From Branchiostoma floridae (Eukaryota; Chordata; Leptocardii; Amphioxiformes; Branchiostomatidae): DNA of 64,000 bases. Shown here piece after piece: positions 44,000 to 55,059 of the stretch. The notes under the pieces are model-generated. The model had not been told where the DNA came from, did no database searches, and saw only the letters and a program-made list of their open reading frames with translations. The position numbers and the translations under genes are program-made. The DNA is taken from contig NC_049989.1 in NCBI RefSeq assembly GCF_000003815.2, forward strand, positions 15,968,522 to 16,032,521, given 5' to 3'. How positions within the stretch are numbered: position 1 is the first letter of the stretch; each line of letters begins with the position of its first letter.

Positions 44000-46287
44000 A
44001 CTTCTTAAGAGCTGTTTATGTTGTCAAGGCGATGAATGTTGTTCCTGTTAGATCCAAATGAGAAGGTTGCTATTTCAAATTGTGTCATATAGTTAAAGAG
44101 AAAGATCTGTAATGGTGATATGTAGATTCGATCAAATTTCATGTTCCGACACGAAAGCATGCATGTCAAATCATCGAAGTTTGTTTGAATTGTAGATGCC
44201 ACAAGGTCAAAGAATCAAGAGTAATTTCTTAACGTTTACTGAGTCTGATATGTAAAGTCACTTAAAGACTCAGAGATTGTACAAACATTAGACTAAGTAC
44301 AACGTAGTTAAGCTACGTCAGGCTCTGCCCTGCTCTAACTTGTACTATAAAGCCGATACACGAGACAAAGTTGTTGACTCACCGCAGTGTATATCCCACC
44401 AACTGTAAGGTCCTGTTTTCAGGTGACATGTCCAAACTCACTGTAATGCTCCATGTTTCTTCTAGCAACAGCTCACTGCTATACCCAACAAGCAAGTTTA
44501 CACTAAAAACCAAACTTTTCAGGTACCGTGCACCACAAAAGGTAACCACGGTTTTCCCCTGGCTAGCTATTCTTCGTTGCAGTGACCAGATGACCACATA
44601 GCCTATTTTCGGTCTTCAGGTCTTAAACCTAACACGGTAGTAGTGAAATCTAGTCTGGTGGCATTGTCTATAAAGTTGTATGCTGTCTGTTTAGAGCTGT
44701 TCTTTGAGCATAATGTAGAGCGGTAACTTTATCAGCTGATGGTAAAGGATACTGAAGAGAACAATGTGTATGTGAAACTGTAGCAGGGGAGGTATAAGGT
44801 ACAGATGCAAGTCATTCTTCTTGGTTCAAACTCATCAAGAAATGCTGTGCTTGGTCAATGTGTAGTTAATGCTATTACAATTGTGAATGCAGGTGGGCAA
44901 GTTAGTGTAATTATGCAGTGGAGGATAACAAGCATATTGCAATCACAGCGGTGAAGTTTTGACCTGTCTTTGCTGTCGAAAATTAGTCCAAGCTGGGTGC
45001 AGGCCATTTTATAGCTGTGTGAAGACATATCTTTGAACTGTATACGTAGGTCCCTCTGCAATGCTTGCAGAATGTGTGTACAGTGTATGATCTAAGAAGA
45101 TAATTTTTTCTTTCTATCTACATGTACATGTAACTTAAATCTCATCCAAGAGAGACAATGATAGTTTGATTACTGTTATGCTGTCAAGTTTCTATTCGGT
45201 AGAAAATTAAAAAGAATGTACTTGATCTTTGTACCTTTACAAAGCAGTAATTCTTTTGGCTTTCTGTTACAATTTTAAGACCAATTTTATTTTTAAGACC
45301 ATAATTTTAAGACCAAAAGTTTGTTTGTGATGTCTGCAGTTTGAAAGTAAAATAGTAGATGTCCTTCCTGCACAAGACAAGACCTAGTGCTGATACAACG
45401 TACTATATGTTTGGTGACCGTCATGCAATGCGCCTATTGTAAACTGCTGCTATCTTGATACCATGGGTACGGGGATTCCCCTTTGCACTAATTGCTATTG
45501 GCTCTCTTTCTGCACACCTCTTTCAACCAGACCATTCCGTTCTGCTCTATTCATGGCCATTTATTGACACATCGGCATGCCTGAACATGCCACAATGGAG
45601 TATACATGTGCTATTTGTGTAACAGGTGCCATTTAAACAGGTGTCAAAAGTGCGGGTCCTAGTTGTTTGTTAACACAGCCATTGGCTTTACAGCATGTAC
45701 CTGCAATTTCTTACCTGACTGTTTCCTGCTAAATGCATTTTTTTCTGGTCATATTGCATACCCAGTAAACCACATCATGGATAACACACCAGGTTTGTAC
45801 TGAAGAGTACAAGCTACATGTCCAGACAGATTTATTTTATCCATACACACCAGGAAGGACCCCTACTCTTTTTGATAAGTGTGATGAGATCTTTTAGGAC
45901 GTGTTCATATTGTGTCTCTCCTCGAACTTGGGATCTCCATTTTGTAATACCCTATCCATGTGCATTATATCAAGTTGAGTCAAAACACGCTATAAATTAC
46001 TGCATGGTAGGATTTATTGAAATAAGTGTTATCTTATATAATTTATTTATAACAATGTACACAAGATAATTTTCATACTTGAAAGGTAATTGAAGGTTAC
46101 ATGTCTGACTCAATAATTATTCTTAAAGTAATCTCTGTCAGCTTTCAGTACAATAGATAAAATTATGTTGATACACATACATACAAAAGTTGTCAATATC
46201 AAAAATAGACATCAAAATGTAAAACAATGCTCTTGTTGAAAATAAAACTTTTTAGGAACTTGAACTAGTGTGCCTTGCAAAATCAAA
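44000..46287. other. Intergenic, between CARD genes A and B
   Basis: No exon supported on either strand. A minus-strand AATAAA at 46047-46042 may end gene B. Confidence 0.55.
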
Positions 46288-48168
46288 TCATTGACTACCT
46301 GTTGCACTTCCACTGTCTGTATCATCATTGTCTTCCCTTATGTCTACTCTGGACAGGCGACCCTCCTCAAATCTTATCTTTATAACACTCCCCCTTCTCT
46401 TGGAAGACTGTTGTGTGGTCTGCGACTGTTTCTCAGTGGCCTTCTGCATTTCTGTCACATTTCTCAGTGTAGGGGGTGCCTGTTTTGGTCTTGCGTTGAG
46501 AAGTTTTGTAACAGGTTTGTCCTCACATGCATTTCTAATGGCGTTTCTCTCTCCTACCGTATTTGTTTGAGTTCTTGGCAGTGCAGAATTCGAAGGAGTG
46601 TTTTGTCTTTTTGTTGCATCTGGAGTTTTTGTAGAACTACCAGAGCTTCCGCTCACAGTGACTTTGCTTGGACTGTATGTAGTCTTGACTATAGCCTGAT
46701 TTCTGTTACCCTGTGCTGTACTAGTAGCTGTCACAAGCTGTTGATTGGTAGATTGTCTATTAACTCCTGCTGTTCCCGATACTCTCACGCCTCCAGTAAT
46801 TGTTGGACTGTCATGTTTACTACTGTTATTATGGGTAGGTACTGTTTTAGTCCCTTGCGTATTAGTGGACGATTTCTGAGTAGAACACTGGTCTTCTTGA
46901 TGCATGACTGTCATGCCATGCCTTGCCTTTTGTAGCAAATCTTCTTCAAAAGTTCCTGCCACATTTTTAGATTTCTTACAAGGAGTCTTTTGTGCTGATT
47001 TCTGTAGAACACCTTCTTCTGTTCTAGGTGGCTCAGTTTTTACCACACTTCCTCCTCTTGAAGCAGATTGTAAGGGCATTGTGCGGTCTTTTTGCGGCCT
47101 AGTTTCTTTCAGTGCTGTCTCACTTTTTGACATTCCATTATCTGCATCCTCTGTGTCGACTAGATGTTGATCAATGCTGTGAGTTCTGGTATACCCTGGA
47201 CTCTCACTGTTTTCATCAACATCAATTTGTTTAGGCGTTGTTGCCTCAGACAGTAGAGAGTATGATAACGTAACTGTAGGAGCTTCTTGTTCCTCTTCTA
47301 TTGGACATTTTGTAGGATTTGTATTCAATTTTGCCTTTGTTGTATTTACACATGATTTGGTTGTTGTTGATTTTGTTCTTTCTGTAGCAGACGTACCACT
47401 TGTAGATTTGTGACTCTCTTTGACTACAGGTTTGGCTGTGGCGACCTTGGTTGTTGAGGTTTTTGAAAGCGGTGCTGACTTACTTCCACTTGAGCTTTCA
47501 CCGCTGTTGTCTTGCTGAACTTGCAGAGCTCCTTCTGATTTTGGTCTTACCATTTCTTCTCCTGTCGACTGTATTGTCCTAGCCTTTGCAGTCTCTACTC
47601 TTGGAGCTGGTCCTTCTTTTGACTTTTTTATTACTGTCTGTTGTTTCTGTGTGCTGACAACTTTACTACTGATGGTCTTCTGCCCTTTTGTTTGATTCTT
47701 GGGAGCCTTTGCTGGATAAAGCAGTTTCTTCAGGTTTTCTTTTTCCCTGTGTATGGCAGACATGAGTGAAGCCGTTGTGCAGGGTCTTGACAGCAAGCCT
47801 TCAAAGACACGATACATCTTGTGCAGATACTGCCTCAGGGTTTTATTCTCGTCCTTAAGAACTTTGTTTTCGTCGACAAGATCCAGCTCTCTCTCTGTCC
47901 CCTTTCCCATCAACGTGTCGTACAAGAAGGAATAGTCGCATCTTAGAGCTCGGGTAAAAGCCTTGAAGGCGTTCGGTCCTCGAGTGACGAGGATGTCAAG
48001 AAACTCCTCTGCTCGCTCCTTCCTTGTGGGTTTTGCAGTGATGGACTGGAAGTGAGAGATGGTGAGAATGTTGTCTTGTATCATGTGTGAACGGATGTCC
48101 TCCACCCTTAAGGACTCCACGATAGCCACACGGTTCTTCCGAAGGACTTCTCTGTGTTTGGCATTCAT
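46288..48168 (-). CDS. CARD / coiled-coil protein B, intronless
   Basis: 626 residues from the ATG at 48168. The frame extends 36 codons further up, but those residues are unlike the paralogues and are read as 5' UTR. CARD at about 5-92: VLRKNRVAIVESLRVEDIRS, RAEEFLDILVTRGPNAFKA. A shorter coiled coil (LVDENKVLKDENKTLRQYL) follows, then about 450 residues rich in Ser, Thr, Lys and Gln with no recognised domain. The C-terminus RGSVIKIRFEEGRLSRVDIR with a following acidic stretch resembles the end of protein A. Role inferred as for A: a death-fold adaptor. Confidence 0.85.
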   Translation of the reverse strand: MNAKHREVLRKNRVAIVESLRVEDIRSHMIQDNILTISHFQSITAKPTRKERAEEFLDILVTRGPNAFKAFTRALRCDYSFLYDTLMGKGTERELDLVDENKVLKDENKTLRQYLHKMYRVFEGLLSRPCTTASLMSAIHREKENLKKLLYPAKAPKNQTKGQKTISSKVVSTQKQQTVIKKSKEGPAPRVETAKARTIQSTGEEMVRPKSEGALQVQQDNSGESSSGSKSAPLSKTSTTKVATAKPVVKESHKSTSGTSATERTKSTTTKSCVNTTKAKLNTNPTKCPIEEEQEAPTVTLSYSLLSEATTPKQIDVDENSESPGYTRTHSIDQHLVDTEDADNGMSKSETALKETRPQKDRTMPLQSASRGGSVVKTEPPRTEEGVLQKSAQKTPCKKSKNVAGTFEEDLLQKARHGMTVMHQEDQCSTQKSSTNTQGTKTVPTHNNSSKHDSPTITGGVRVSGTAGVNRQSTNQQLVTATSTAQGNRNQAIVKTTYSPSKVTVSGSSGSSTKTPDATKRQNTPSNSALPRTQTNTVGERNAIRNACEDKPVTKLLNARPKQAPPTLRNVTEMQKATEKQSQTTQQSSKRRGSVIKIRFEEGRLSRVDIREDNDDTDSGSATGSQ

Positions 48169-50468
48169 CTTGGTTTGTTTATGCTTAAAGAAGTATGAAC
48201 ATTTGACAAAAAAGGCTTTAGAAAACTGTTCTGAGTGATATAGATTTAAGTATAAACTTTCACATTTTATGAACATGCAAATGTTTCACACTTTGATTTT
48301 GCAGAAAAGTTTTTTCCTCCATATGCCTACAACCCATAAAAGCAATACCAGGTAGTTGTTTAGACTCATGATCATTTGTACTACTGTAACAGATATTTTT
48401 TTACAATTACATGTCATCTTTAAATTTATACAAATTTCATTGCAATAGGAAGGCAGTCTTTGAAGGAAATATACTGTGTGAAAGAAAGAAGTCAGAAAGA
48501 AAACTATGGGAGCTAGGAAAGCTAGCGATAAACAGGACTAATAAGTGGAAGAGTTGAAGAAAGACTGACTGCACGCTGCTGCAAGATATTCAGAATACAG
48601 CAGGAGCAGAACACAGTAAACTACTACTGTGACAGTTGGCTGTTTCTGACAGCTTGCAAAGGATGTAAAAATGCTGGAAAGGGAAATATATAGCTGGAGC
48701 CAAACAAATAGCAAGACTTAGTGTTCTAGAGAGACCATCCTTTTTATACCACATCCAGAGATGTACATGTATGATTTACAAGCACATGATCAATCAGTTA
48801 ATCATCCAGGGATAAATCTTACCTTAAAGTTTCCTGTGAACTGGAGATCAAACTTTGTGCAATCCGGCAGCAAACATCGTACTTATCTGTACTTCTGCGT
48901 TGCCAGAAACAAATGCGAGTTTGTGGGACACAAACGCTACAGTCCTGTACAAACACGCACAATGCATTCCTACACCTGTCCGTAGGTACCGCTGGCAATG
49001 CTAACACAACCATTATAACCTGTGCGGCAGTTTCTATGCCTTACCCACCACTTTGTACAGGAGCTATTAATCGTGTGGTTGGCAAATAACAGCAAACTGT
49101 TCCTTTGGAAATGTTTGATAGCTTCAATGTCCACTCTTGTTACCAAGGTAAATAGTATGTCTTTTCAGTACAGTCTGTATTATGCTATTTTTAATTAGGA
49201 AGAAAAAAAGGTGTCAAGACCCTGACTTTTTTAATACGTCAAAATTGGTATACTCAGCCACGAGTTTTTGTTCACTTAGTTTGCGAGTTTGTCAGCATGT
49301 TGACATGTTGTGTTTTTTTAAGAATCTGGATTTGACCGTTGTTTATGTTGCTTAATCGTGAACAAATATTTGTCAATGGTCAGAGCTACCACCACCATAT
49401 GGTTACTCAATCACCAGAATCACAATTGTACTTATTTATAGAGTCTGACTTCATCGAAGGGGAATAACATGGATTAGTTGTTGTGTAGAGTGCTTGGATG
49501 TGTTAAGGATGCTGTTATACAATAAAAAATAACTTACAGCGATTTCTATAATACGTTTGTTGTGACTTGAGGCTTTTTATCTATGTAACTTTGTTTTTTT
49601 CAAATACAAATACTAGTATGCTTGAACTAATGTAAAAGGCTATGTACATGTACATGTATGTCCTTGAAAAAGTTTGTACGTAGTTGGTGGGGCAAGAAGC
49701 TTTTGGCCCAGGTTGCACACTGTGCAAACTTGTTCAGAAAATTATTTTGCTGACTGAATACTAATAGTCCCTTGAAAGTATTCCAGACCTCCAAATTATT
49801 TCCAAGGCCTACTCACCCAAACATGATTCAAATCCATTCATTTATAAGATTTTGTTAATTATAAAACCATAAAACAATCAACCAACAACAAAAACATGAT
49901 GAAAGAAAATACAATGAACTTTAATTAATAAGATTCAAGAATGCTGTCTTGGAGTCAATCGTGAGAAATGAATCATACCTGCTGACTATAGGATTTGTAT
50001 GTTACACTTATTGACTGTTGAATGTTGATTGGTAATGTGTGTATTTACTCAAGTTAAAGCTGAAGTTCATTCTGCTCACAATTCAGGAAGACAAAAAATG
50101 TATACAACTGTACATTCGAATGTTACAGTTAGTACATTTTCTGACGAGTCTTTTCAAATGGATCTGAAGTGTTCACTTGAATATTTTCCTTTGGTGAAAC
50201 TGAAAGAGAAAGCCTTATTGATCTCGGTAAAGTTTAGCTTGTGAAGAGCCATTCTTCCACTGGTCGTGACACAAAAGACAGAGTCTGACATGTATGCTAT
50301 TTACAGGTTCATTGTGCCAGGGAAATTCCTCTAGCTCTTTTCAACAAGTAGTGTACAATGAACAGTGGGCTGCAAGCCTTTGGTTCGGGTGAACGACACA
50401 GCCGGAACAAAACTCATGGCCTCTAGTTCCTTCGGCAGGGCTGCTAACCACTGTACTACATACACATG
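48169..50468. other. Intergenic, between CARD genes B and C
   Basis: No gene seen. A SINE-like block on the minus strand occurs at about 50370-50465 (AGTACAGTGGTTAGCAG). ACATGTA words cluster near 49640-49660. Confidence 0.55.
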
Positions 50469-51638
50469 CTACCTATCTGGTGTTCTCCAACCACTCTTTG
50501 GTTGCCTTGTTGTACTTGGCTGCTGTACCTGTACCCGTGCTGCATATTTTGGTCCAGATGGATATACCCCAGGAGCTGTTGCCGGTCTCTTATGAAACCA
50601 TTCAGTATCTTTTGAGGTTTTTCTAGGTGGTTCTTTTTTGTTGTCTGTTTGTACAGTACTGCCTTCCATTGACTGCTTTGGAGAGCATTGACCTTTCAAG
50701 GGAAAAGTGCCTGTAACTTCTGATGTTTGCATGTTAGACTGTAACTTTGGTTTCTGGAGTTGCTCCCTTAGAGGTAGATGGTTGGCAGGATGGTCAATAT
50801 GTTTTTCAGGTTGTGTTGTAGGTCTCGTTTGCTCTTTTTGTACCCCTAGGCTCTTCTCAGCAGCCTTCTTAATTGGACAGGAGTCTTTCTTATCAGCTTT
50901 GACAGCCTTCCTCCCACCCTTACATTGTCCCATGTTTGTCTTGGCTTTGGTGCTTTCTTTGTCAAGTTTCTTGTTGGCCATCTTGATGTACAAATCTTTT
51001 TGTTGGATATTCAAGTCTTTTTGTTGGTCCAATTTTTCTTTTAACCTTTTTTCATTAGCTATTAAGCGATCTACTTCTTTGTTTCTTTTCTTTAAGAGAG
51101 CTTCTAGAGACTTGATTTTCCCTTTCAATTTATCTATCTGAGCACGGGTATTCTCATGCTGAAGATCTTTTTTCTCCATTTGGCCTTTCAATCTTTTGAT
51201 TTCTTCATGAGCATTCACTATCTGTGCATCCTTTTCTTGCATTTGCCCTTTCAGCCTATTGATCTCAACATTGGCATTATCTAGCTTTACGTCTAAGGAC
51301 AACTTCTTGATGAGATCAGCACACGATGTACATGTACATACATGTATGTATGAGGGAGAGGGAGTTTGATCATGATCTGAAAAAAGATCAGCTAAGTGAG
51401 AGTCAATCCCTTTTAGTGCTGTCTTGAACACTTGAAATGCTCTTGGTCCTGCAGTCTCAAGAATTTTCAGAAATCTTCTTGCTTTCTTTTCTGTCGTCTT
51501 CTCAGAGTTTATCATTTCCCAATTATCTTTGCTTAAGATGCCCTCTTGCCACAGGTGGTCCTCAATGTCACCAACCGACAAGTCTCGTACAAGAGCCACA
51601 TGGTTCCTCCTAAGTTTTGCTATGTCTGCTGGGTCCAT
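50469..51638 (-). CDS. CARD / coiled-coil protein C
   Basis: 389 residues from the ATG at 51638 (A at -3, G at +4; an in-frame ATG four codons upstream has a poorer context). CARD at about 1-85: IAKLRRNHVALVRDLSVGDI, FLKILETAGPRAFQVFKTAL. The link to the coiled coil contains SYIHVCTCTSC, encoded by an ACATGTA-type repeat. The coiled coil (about 115-230) has an internal repeat (INRLKGQMQEKDAQI, IKRLKGQMEKKDLQ, IDKLKGKIKSLE). The tail is basic and Ser/Thr/Pro-rich. A splice acceptor (CATGCAG) lies just before the start, so an upstream exon may add residues (see 52263). The most diverged of the three paralogues. Confidence 0.82.
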   Translation of the reverse strand: MDPADIAKLRRNHVALVRDLSVGDIEDHLWQEGILSKDNWEMINSEKTTEKKARRFLKILETAGPRAFQVFKTALKGIDSHLADLFSDHDQTPSPSYIHVCTCTSCADLIKKLSLDVKLDNANVEINRLKGQMQEKDAQIVNAHEEIKRLKGQMEKKDLQHENTRAQIDKLKGKIKSLEALLKKRNKEVDRLIANEKRLKEKLDQQKDLNIQQKDLYIKMANKKLDKESTKAKTNMGQCKGGRKAVKADKKDSCPIKKAAEKSLGVQKEQTRPTTQPEKHIDHPANHLPLREQLQKPKLQSNMQTSEVTGTFPLKGQCSPKQSMEGSTVQTDNKKEPPRKTSKDTEWFHKRPATAPGVYPSGPKYAARVQVQQPSTTRQPKSGWRTPDR

Positions 51639-51939
51639 CTTTAGCTGCATGCATGGAAAAGGTCGTCACAAAAATATAATGAAGAAAGGAAAAGATTATT
51701 GACTCTACATGTAACAACAAAACAACATTACCTGAAACAAGCAGAGGAATATTCAACTTCTATCTTGTCCTGACTCCATATCTGTATACATTAAAAAAAA
51801 ATCTGTTTTCTAATGAATTTTTGCATGCTAACAGGAATGAAAGGAACAACTGAGGATTCATAATTTTGAAAGGTAACAATGGCAGTTAATTGTGCCATGT
51901 TTCTTCCTGGTGGTATTGTGAAACCTCCTCCCAACCTAG

Positions 51940-52610
51940 CCTCTATAGCAGGCTCTCTATGGACTTTTTTGGCACTTTTGCTGGCCATTTCTTTTTGTAC
52001 TGGGTCGCTGATTGCTGGCCTCTCTCATAGCCGTCCATTTTAGAGCCTGCATTTTTTCGGCGGTACAAAGTCATATTATAGAACGATTAGGGCGATTATC
52101 AAGGAGGTGCGAATTCCCTGCCTGCCGTGGACGGCTAATAAACTGCACGTATCTCCGCCGGACGCGGACAGTGCGCTGTCACGCCCCGTGTGCACTGACC
52201 CGACAATTCTCTAACGGTTTCGGGGTCAAACTGCTTTTTAAAAACACAGAAGTGAAACTTACCAGTTCGACGTTCTTTCGGTATGTCCGACGCCTTTGCT
52301 CGGGCGGAGCGCGTTTCGCGTGACATATGGGGGTTTCCCCATCTGAAGGATGGCCAAGCTCGGGCCCGAGTTGTAAAATGCTTGCAGCCGACATGCGAAT
52401 TGCCTCTCACGGAGTTGTGAATTATTCCTAACGTATGTGTTAATAGGGCAGATGAATGGCTAATCGTTTTATAATATGACTTTGTACCGCCGAAAAAATG
52501 CAGGCTCTAAAATGGACGGCTATGAGAGAGGCCAGCAATCAGCGACCCAGTACAAAAAGAAATGGCCAGCAAAAGTGCCAAAAAAGTCCATAGAGAGCCT
52601 GCTATGGAGG
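51940..52610. repeat. Large foldback: 150-bp arms around a 370-bp CpG-rich loop
   Basis: Left arm 51940-52089 and right arm 52461-52610 are almost perfect reverse complements (GCAGGCTCTCTATGGACTTT against AAAGTCCATAGAGAGCCTGC; TTTTTTCGGCGGTACAAAG against CTTTGTACCGCCGAAAAAA). The loop is GC- and CpG-rich, unlike the A/T-rich surroundings. Confidence 0.93.
52263..52394 (-). CDS. Possible 5' coding exon of CARD gene C, inside the foldback loop
   Basis: On the minus strand an ATG at 52394 opens 44 codons (MSAASILQLGPELGHPS at the start, RTYRKNVEL at the end) followed by a strong donor GTAAGT at 52262. It ends in phase 0, and the acceptor before CARD gene C (exon from 51644) is also phase 0, so the two would join in frame. 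The sequence is not recognised. Inference from splice signals only. Confidence 0.3.
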
Positions 52611-54660
52611 CCACTCCCAACCACGCACTGAGTTAAACAAAATTAAACCTTAGTCTCATCAGAGTATAAAAATTAAGTCTGCCAGGGTAAGAAAAGGGGA
52701 AGTAGTCTATACTGCGGGTACAAATATGCAAATACTTACATGTACTTTGCTGTATGAGCTTCCACAAATCCAGTTCTGAATAAGTTGTTATTCACCACCA
52801 ATGCAAGTACACATGTACTTTTAAACCGTAAATTACATTCTGAAGCTTCTGGTAAGTTCGGATAAGTAGTTTGACGCGTTGCCATATGTTAGGGGTACAT
52901 GCTAACTTACTTTCTGTACGTAGGGTAGAGGTGGGGTTTTCCAGAAGTCTAGATAAAATTTACAAAGCAAATAGTGAATAGCTATGATTCTTCTTGCTTC
53001 AAATAGTTCAAATAGACATTCAGTTAATGTTCCCATAGCTCTCTGCCCCCAGGTATTTACAAATGTTGTATGTAAATGTGCCCTACGGGTTCCGGGTCAA
53101 ATATATGGGGGCGCAGCAATATGACAGAAGTGCATGGTTGTCTCCCTAACCTTTGCCCCCTATCGCTTGATAATTTCCTCCATGCAAAATGGAGGAAGAG
53201 TAGAGTTTTTGGCCTGTCTGTGCGCGTGCGTGTGTGTGTGTGTGTGTGTGTGAAAAGTGAACTTTTTTTAGTATGCTGCTCCCAAAGTATTATATAGTAT
53301 TACCTGTTTTTAGCTCCAATGTAATATGCCGTCTAAAATAAAAACGTACCGTGCAGATTTTGAGGCTGAAAAAATAAACGTGCTGGTGTGTTTATTTGAG
53401 AGGTAAGAGTACATGATTGTACAGTAAATTAATGTAGTTACTCATAATAGAACAATTTTGATGACAGTATGCTCTTTATTCATTTACTATCATGAATCTT
53501 ATACTTTAACTAATTATCTGCCCCTAAAGTTTCTAAATATTATATGAAAACCATGATGATACAAAAACATTGCAGCAACTGTAGAGAAATACAAGAGATA
53601 ACTCATTAACTGTTTTTGATAGCAAAGATCAATAAATCAATACACTGGCAAATAGATACAGCTGTTGATACATTTCACATTGTGGAATAATTATACAGTT
53701 GAGAGAAAAGCTCACTTCAAGAGTGAAATACTAAATGCTAAATGTAGTGCTGCATACCTAAACTTATGTTCAGGATCAGGTCCAGACTTCAGAGGTTCAT
53801 GTTCGTATGTGTTCTAGACAATCATACATTTGTACTTTTTTCCAGATACGTGACATAAAATATAAGTTGCAATTTGAAAAAAAAAGATACATGCAAAATG
53901 ATAATATCAATTTAGCAATATTCTATTTTTCACATGACTACATGCTTTCCTAGACTTTTAATTCATAAATTATCTAAGTCCATTTTTTTACCATTTCATG
54001 ATCTATTGCTCAACAATGTATATTGCAAGTAATCATGCTACCTAAAACTCTACTTTAAATTTACAGGTCTTGATTTAACCTGTAATTATTGTTTGTACCA
54101 TTGGATATTTTGCCATCAATGACTTGCATGTACATAGTCTAAAGAATTCCTTGTTGTTTTTGTTAATTGCAGAATATACAATTTGAACCTTTTGGAAGTA
54201 ATATAATTTGATAGATTCCTATAGTTACCTGACACTATATATACAATTATATGTAATACTCATTAGTAAGACTACATAGAACTGTGTAACTGCTTCTCAT
54301 AGTAATACGTAGTTTGTACACCCAATCTATAAGGTGCACTGTCTTACATTATGTACATGCACACATTGTACACTCAGTATAGCCTCCTTTGCAGACTTCT
54401 AGCTGTGGTAGCTTTTATTTCTCGAAGGGGGGGGGCTGATTTGCAATTTTTAAAATGTTGAAGTTCTCTAATACTGGGTGAGGTCTGATAGAAATCTGCA
54501 ATGAAGACTACATCATTTACAATGTGTACATGCAAAATATAGAATACATCCAGTGTTACATGTATTACATGCAGTTTCTATAGTATGTACATTCTGATGA
54601 TAGATTATCTTACAAGTTACAGTCAAGTCTCTACTAGTAAGGCCTTCTATATTAGGCCTT
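52611..54660. other. A/T-rich non-coding stretch
   Basis: No gene seen. A (TG)n microsatellite lies at about 53224-53252. Confidence 0.6.
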
Positions 54661-54929
54661 ATGTCATACCTGTGACGCGAAAACGTTCGATACGGTTGTT
54701 CCGGACCGGATGGTAACTTTCCGTACGGCCCGGGGTTATCACACGGGCTCCATTCGAATAAATCGAACTGTTTCGAGTGGGCCGAGTACGGCGCCATCGA
54801 AAGTTCGAATACCTGATTTGGACGTTGGAACATTACTGGTGCAACGCTGTTTTGTCGAGGGCACCAAATTTGTTCAACTTCTGGCGCATTTCGCATCAAA
54901 ACAGTGGTTTTCTCAGGTGGGTATGACAT
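54661..54929 (-). mobile_element. ATGTCATACC mini-element, inverted copy
   Basis: Ends ATGTCATACC and GGTATGACAT; minus-strand reading gives [30 protein letters not shown] as in the copy at 29215. The frame departs from that copy in the last third through an indel. Confidence 0.65.
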
Positions 54930-54937
54930 AAATAAAA

Positions 54938-55059
54938 TGCAACACGGTGTATTCCGCATCACCCTCGGTCTCAGCCCTCCCGCGGGTCGGATCACCCGAC
55001 CCGCGGTCGGGCTGATACCTTGGGTGATACGGAATACACCGTGTTGTATTCTATATTTA
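54938..55059. repeat. Palindrome with ACACGGTGTATTCCG arms
   Basis: AACACGGTGTATTCCGCATC on the left pairs with GATACGGAATACACCGTGTT on the right; the centre (CCCGCGGGTCGGATCACCCG...) forms a second GC-rich stem. It abuts the element at 54661, as a related block abuts the copy at 29215. Confidence 0.85.

Noticed and set aside
46270-46935. Plus-strand 221-codon frame
   Set aside because: Antisense shadow of CARD gene B, whose CARD and paralogy support the minus strand.
52135-52410. Additional minus-strand frame in the foldback loop
   Set aside because: Alternative frame of the same CpG-rich loop; only the frame with a start and an in-phase donor was kept, at low confidence.
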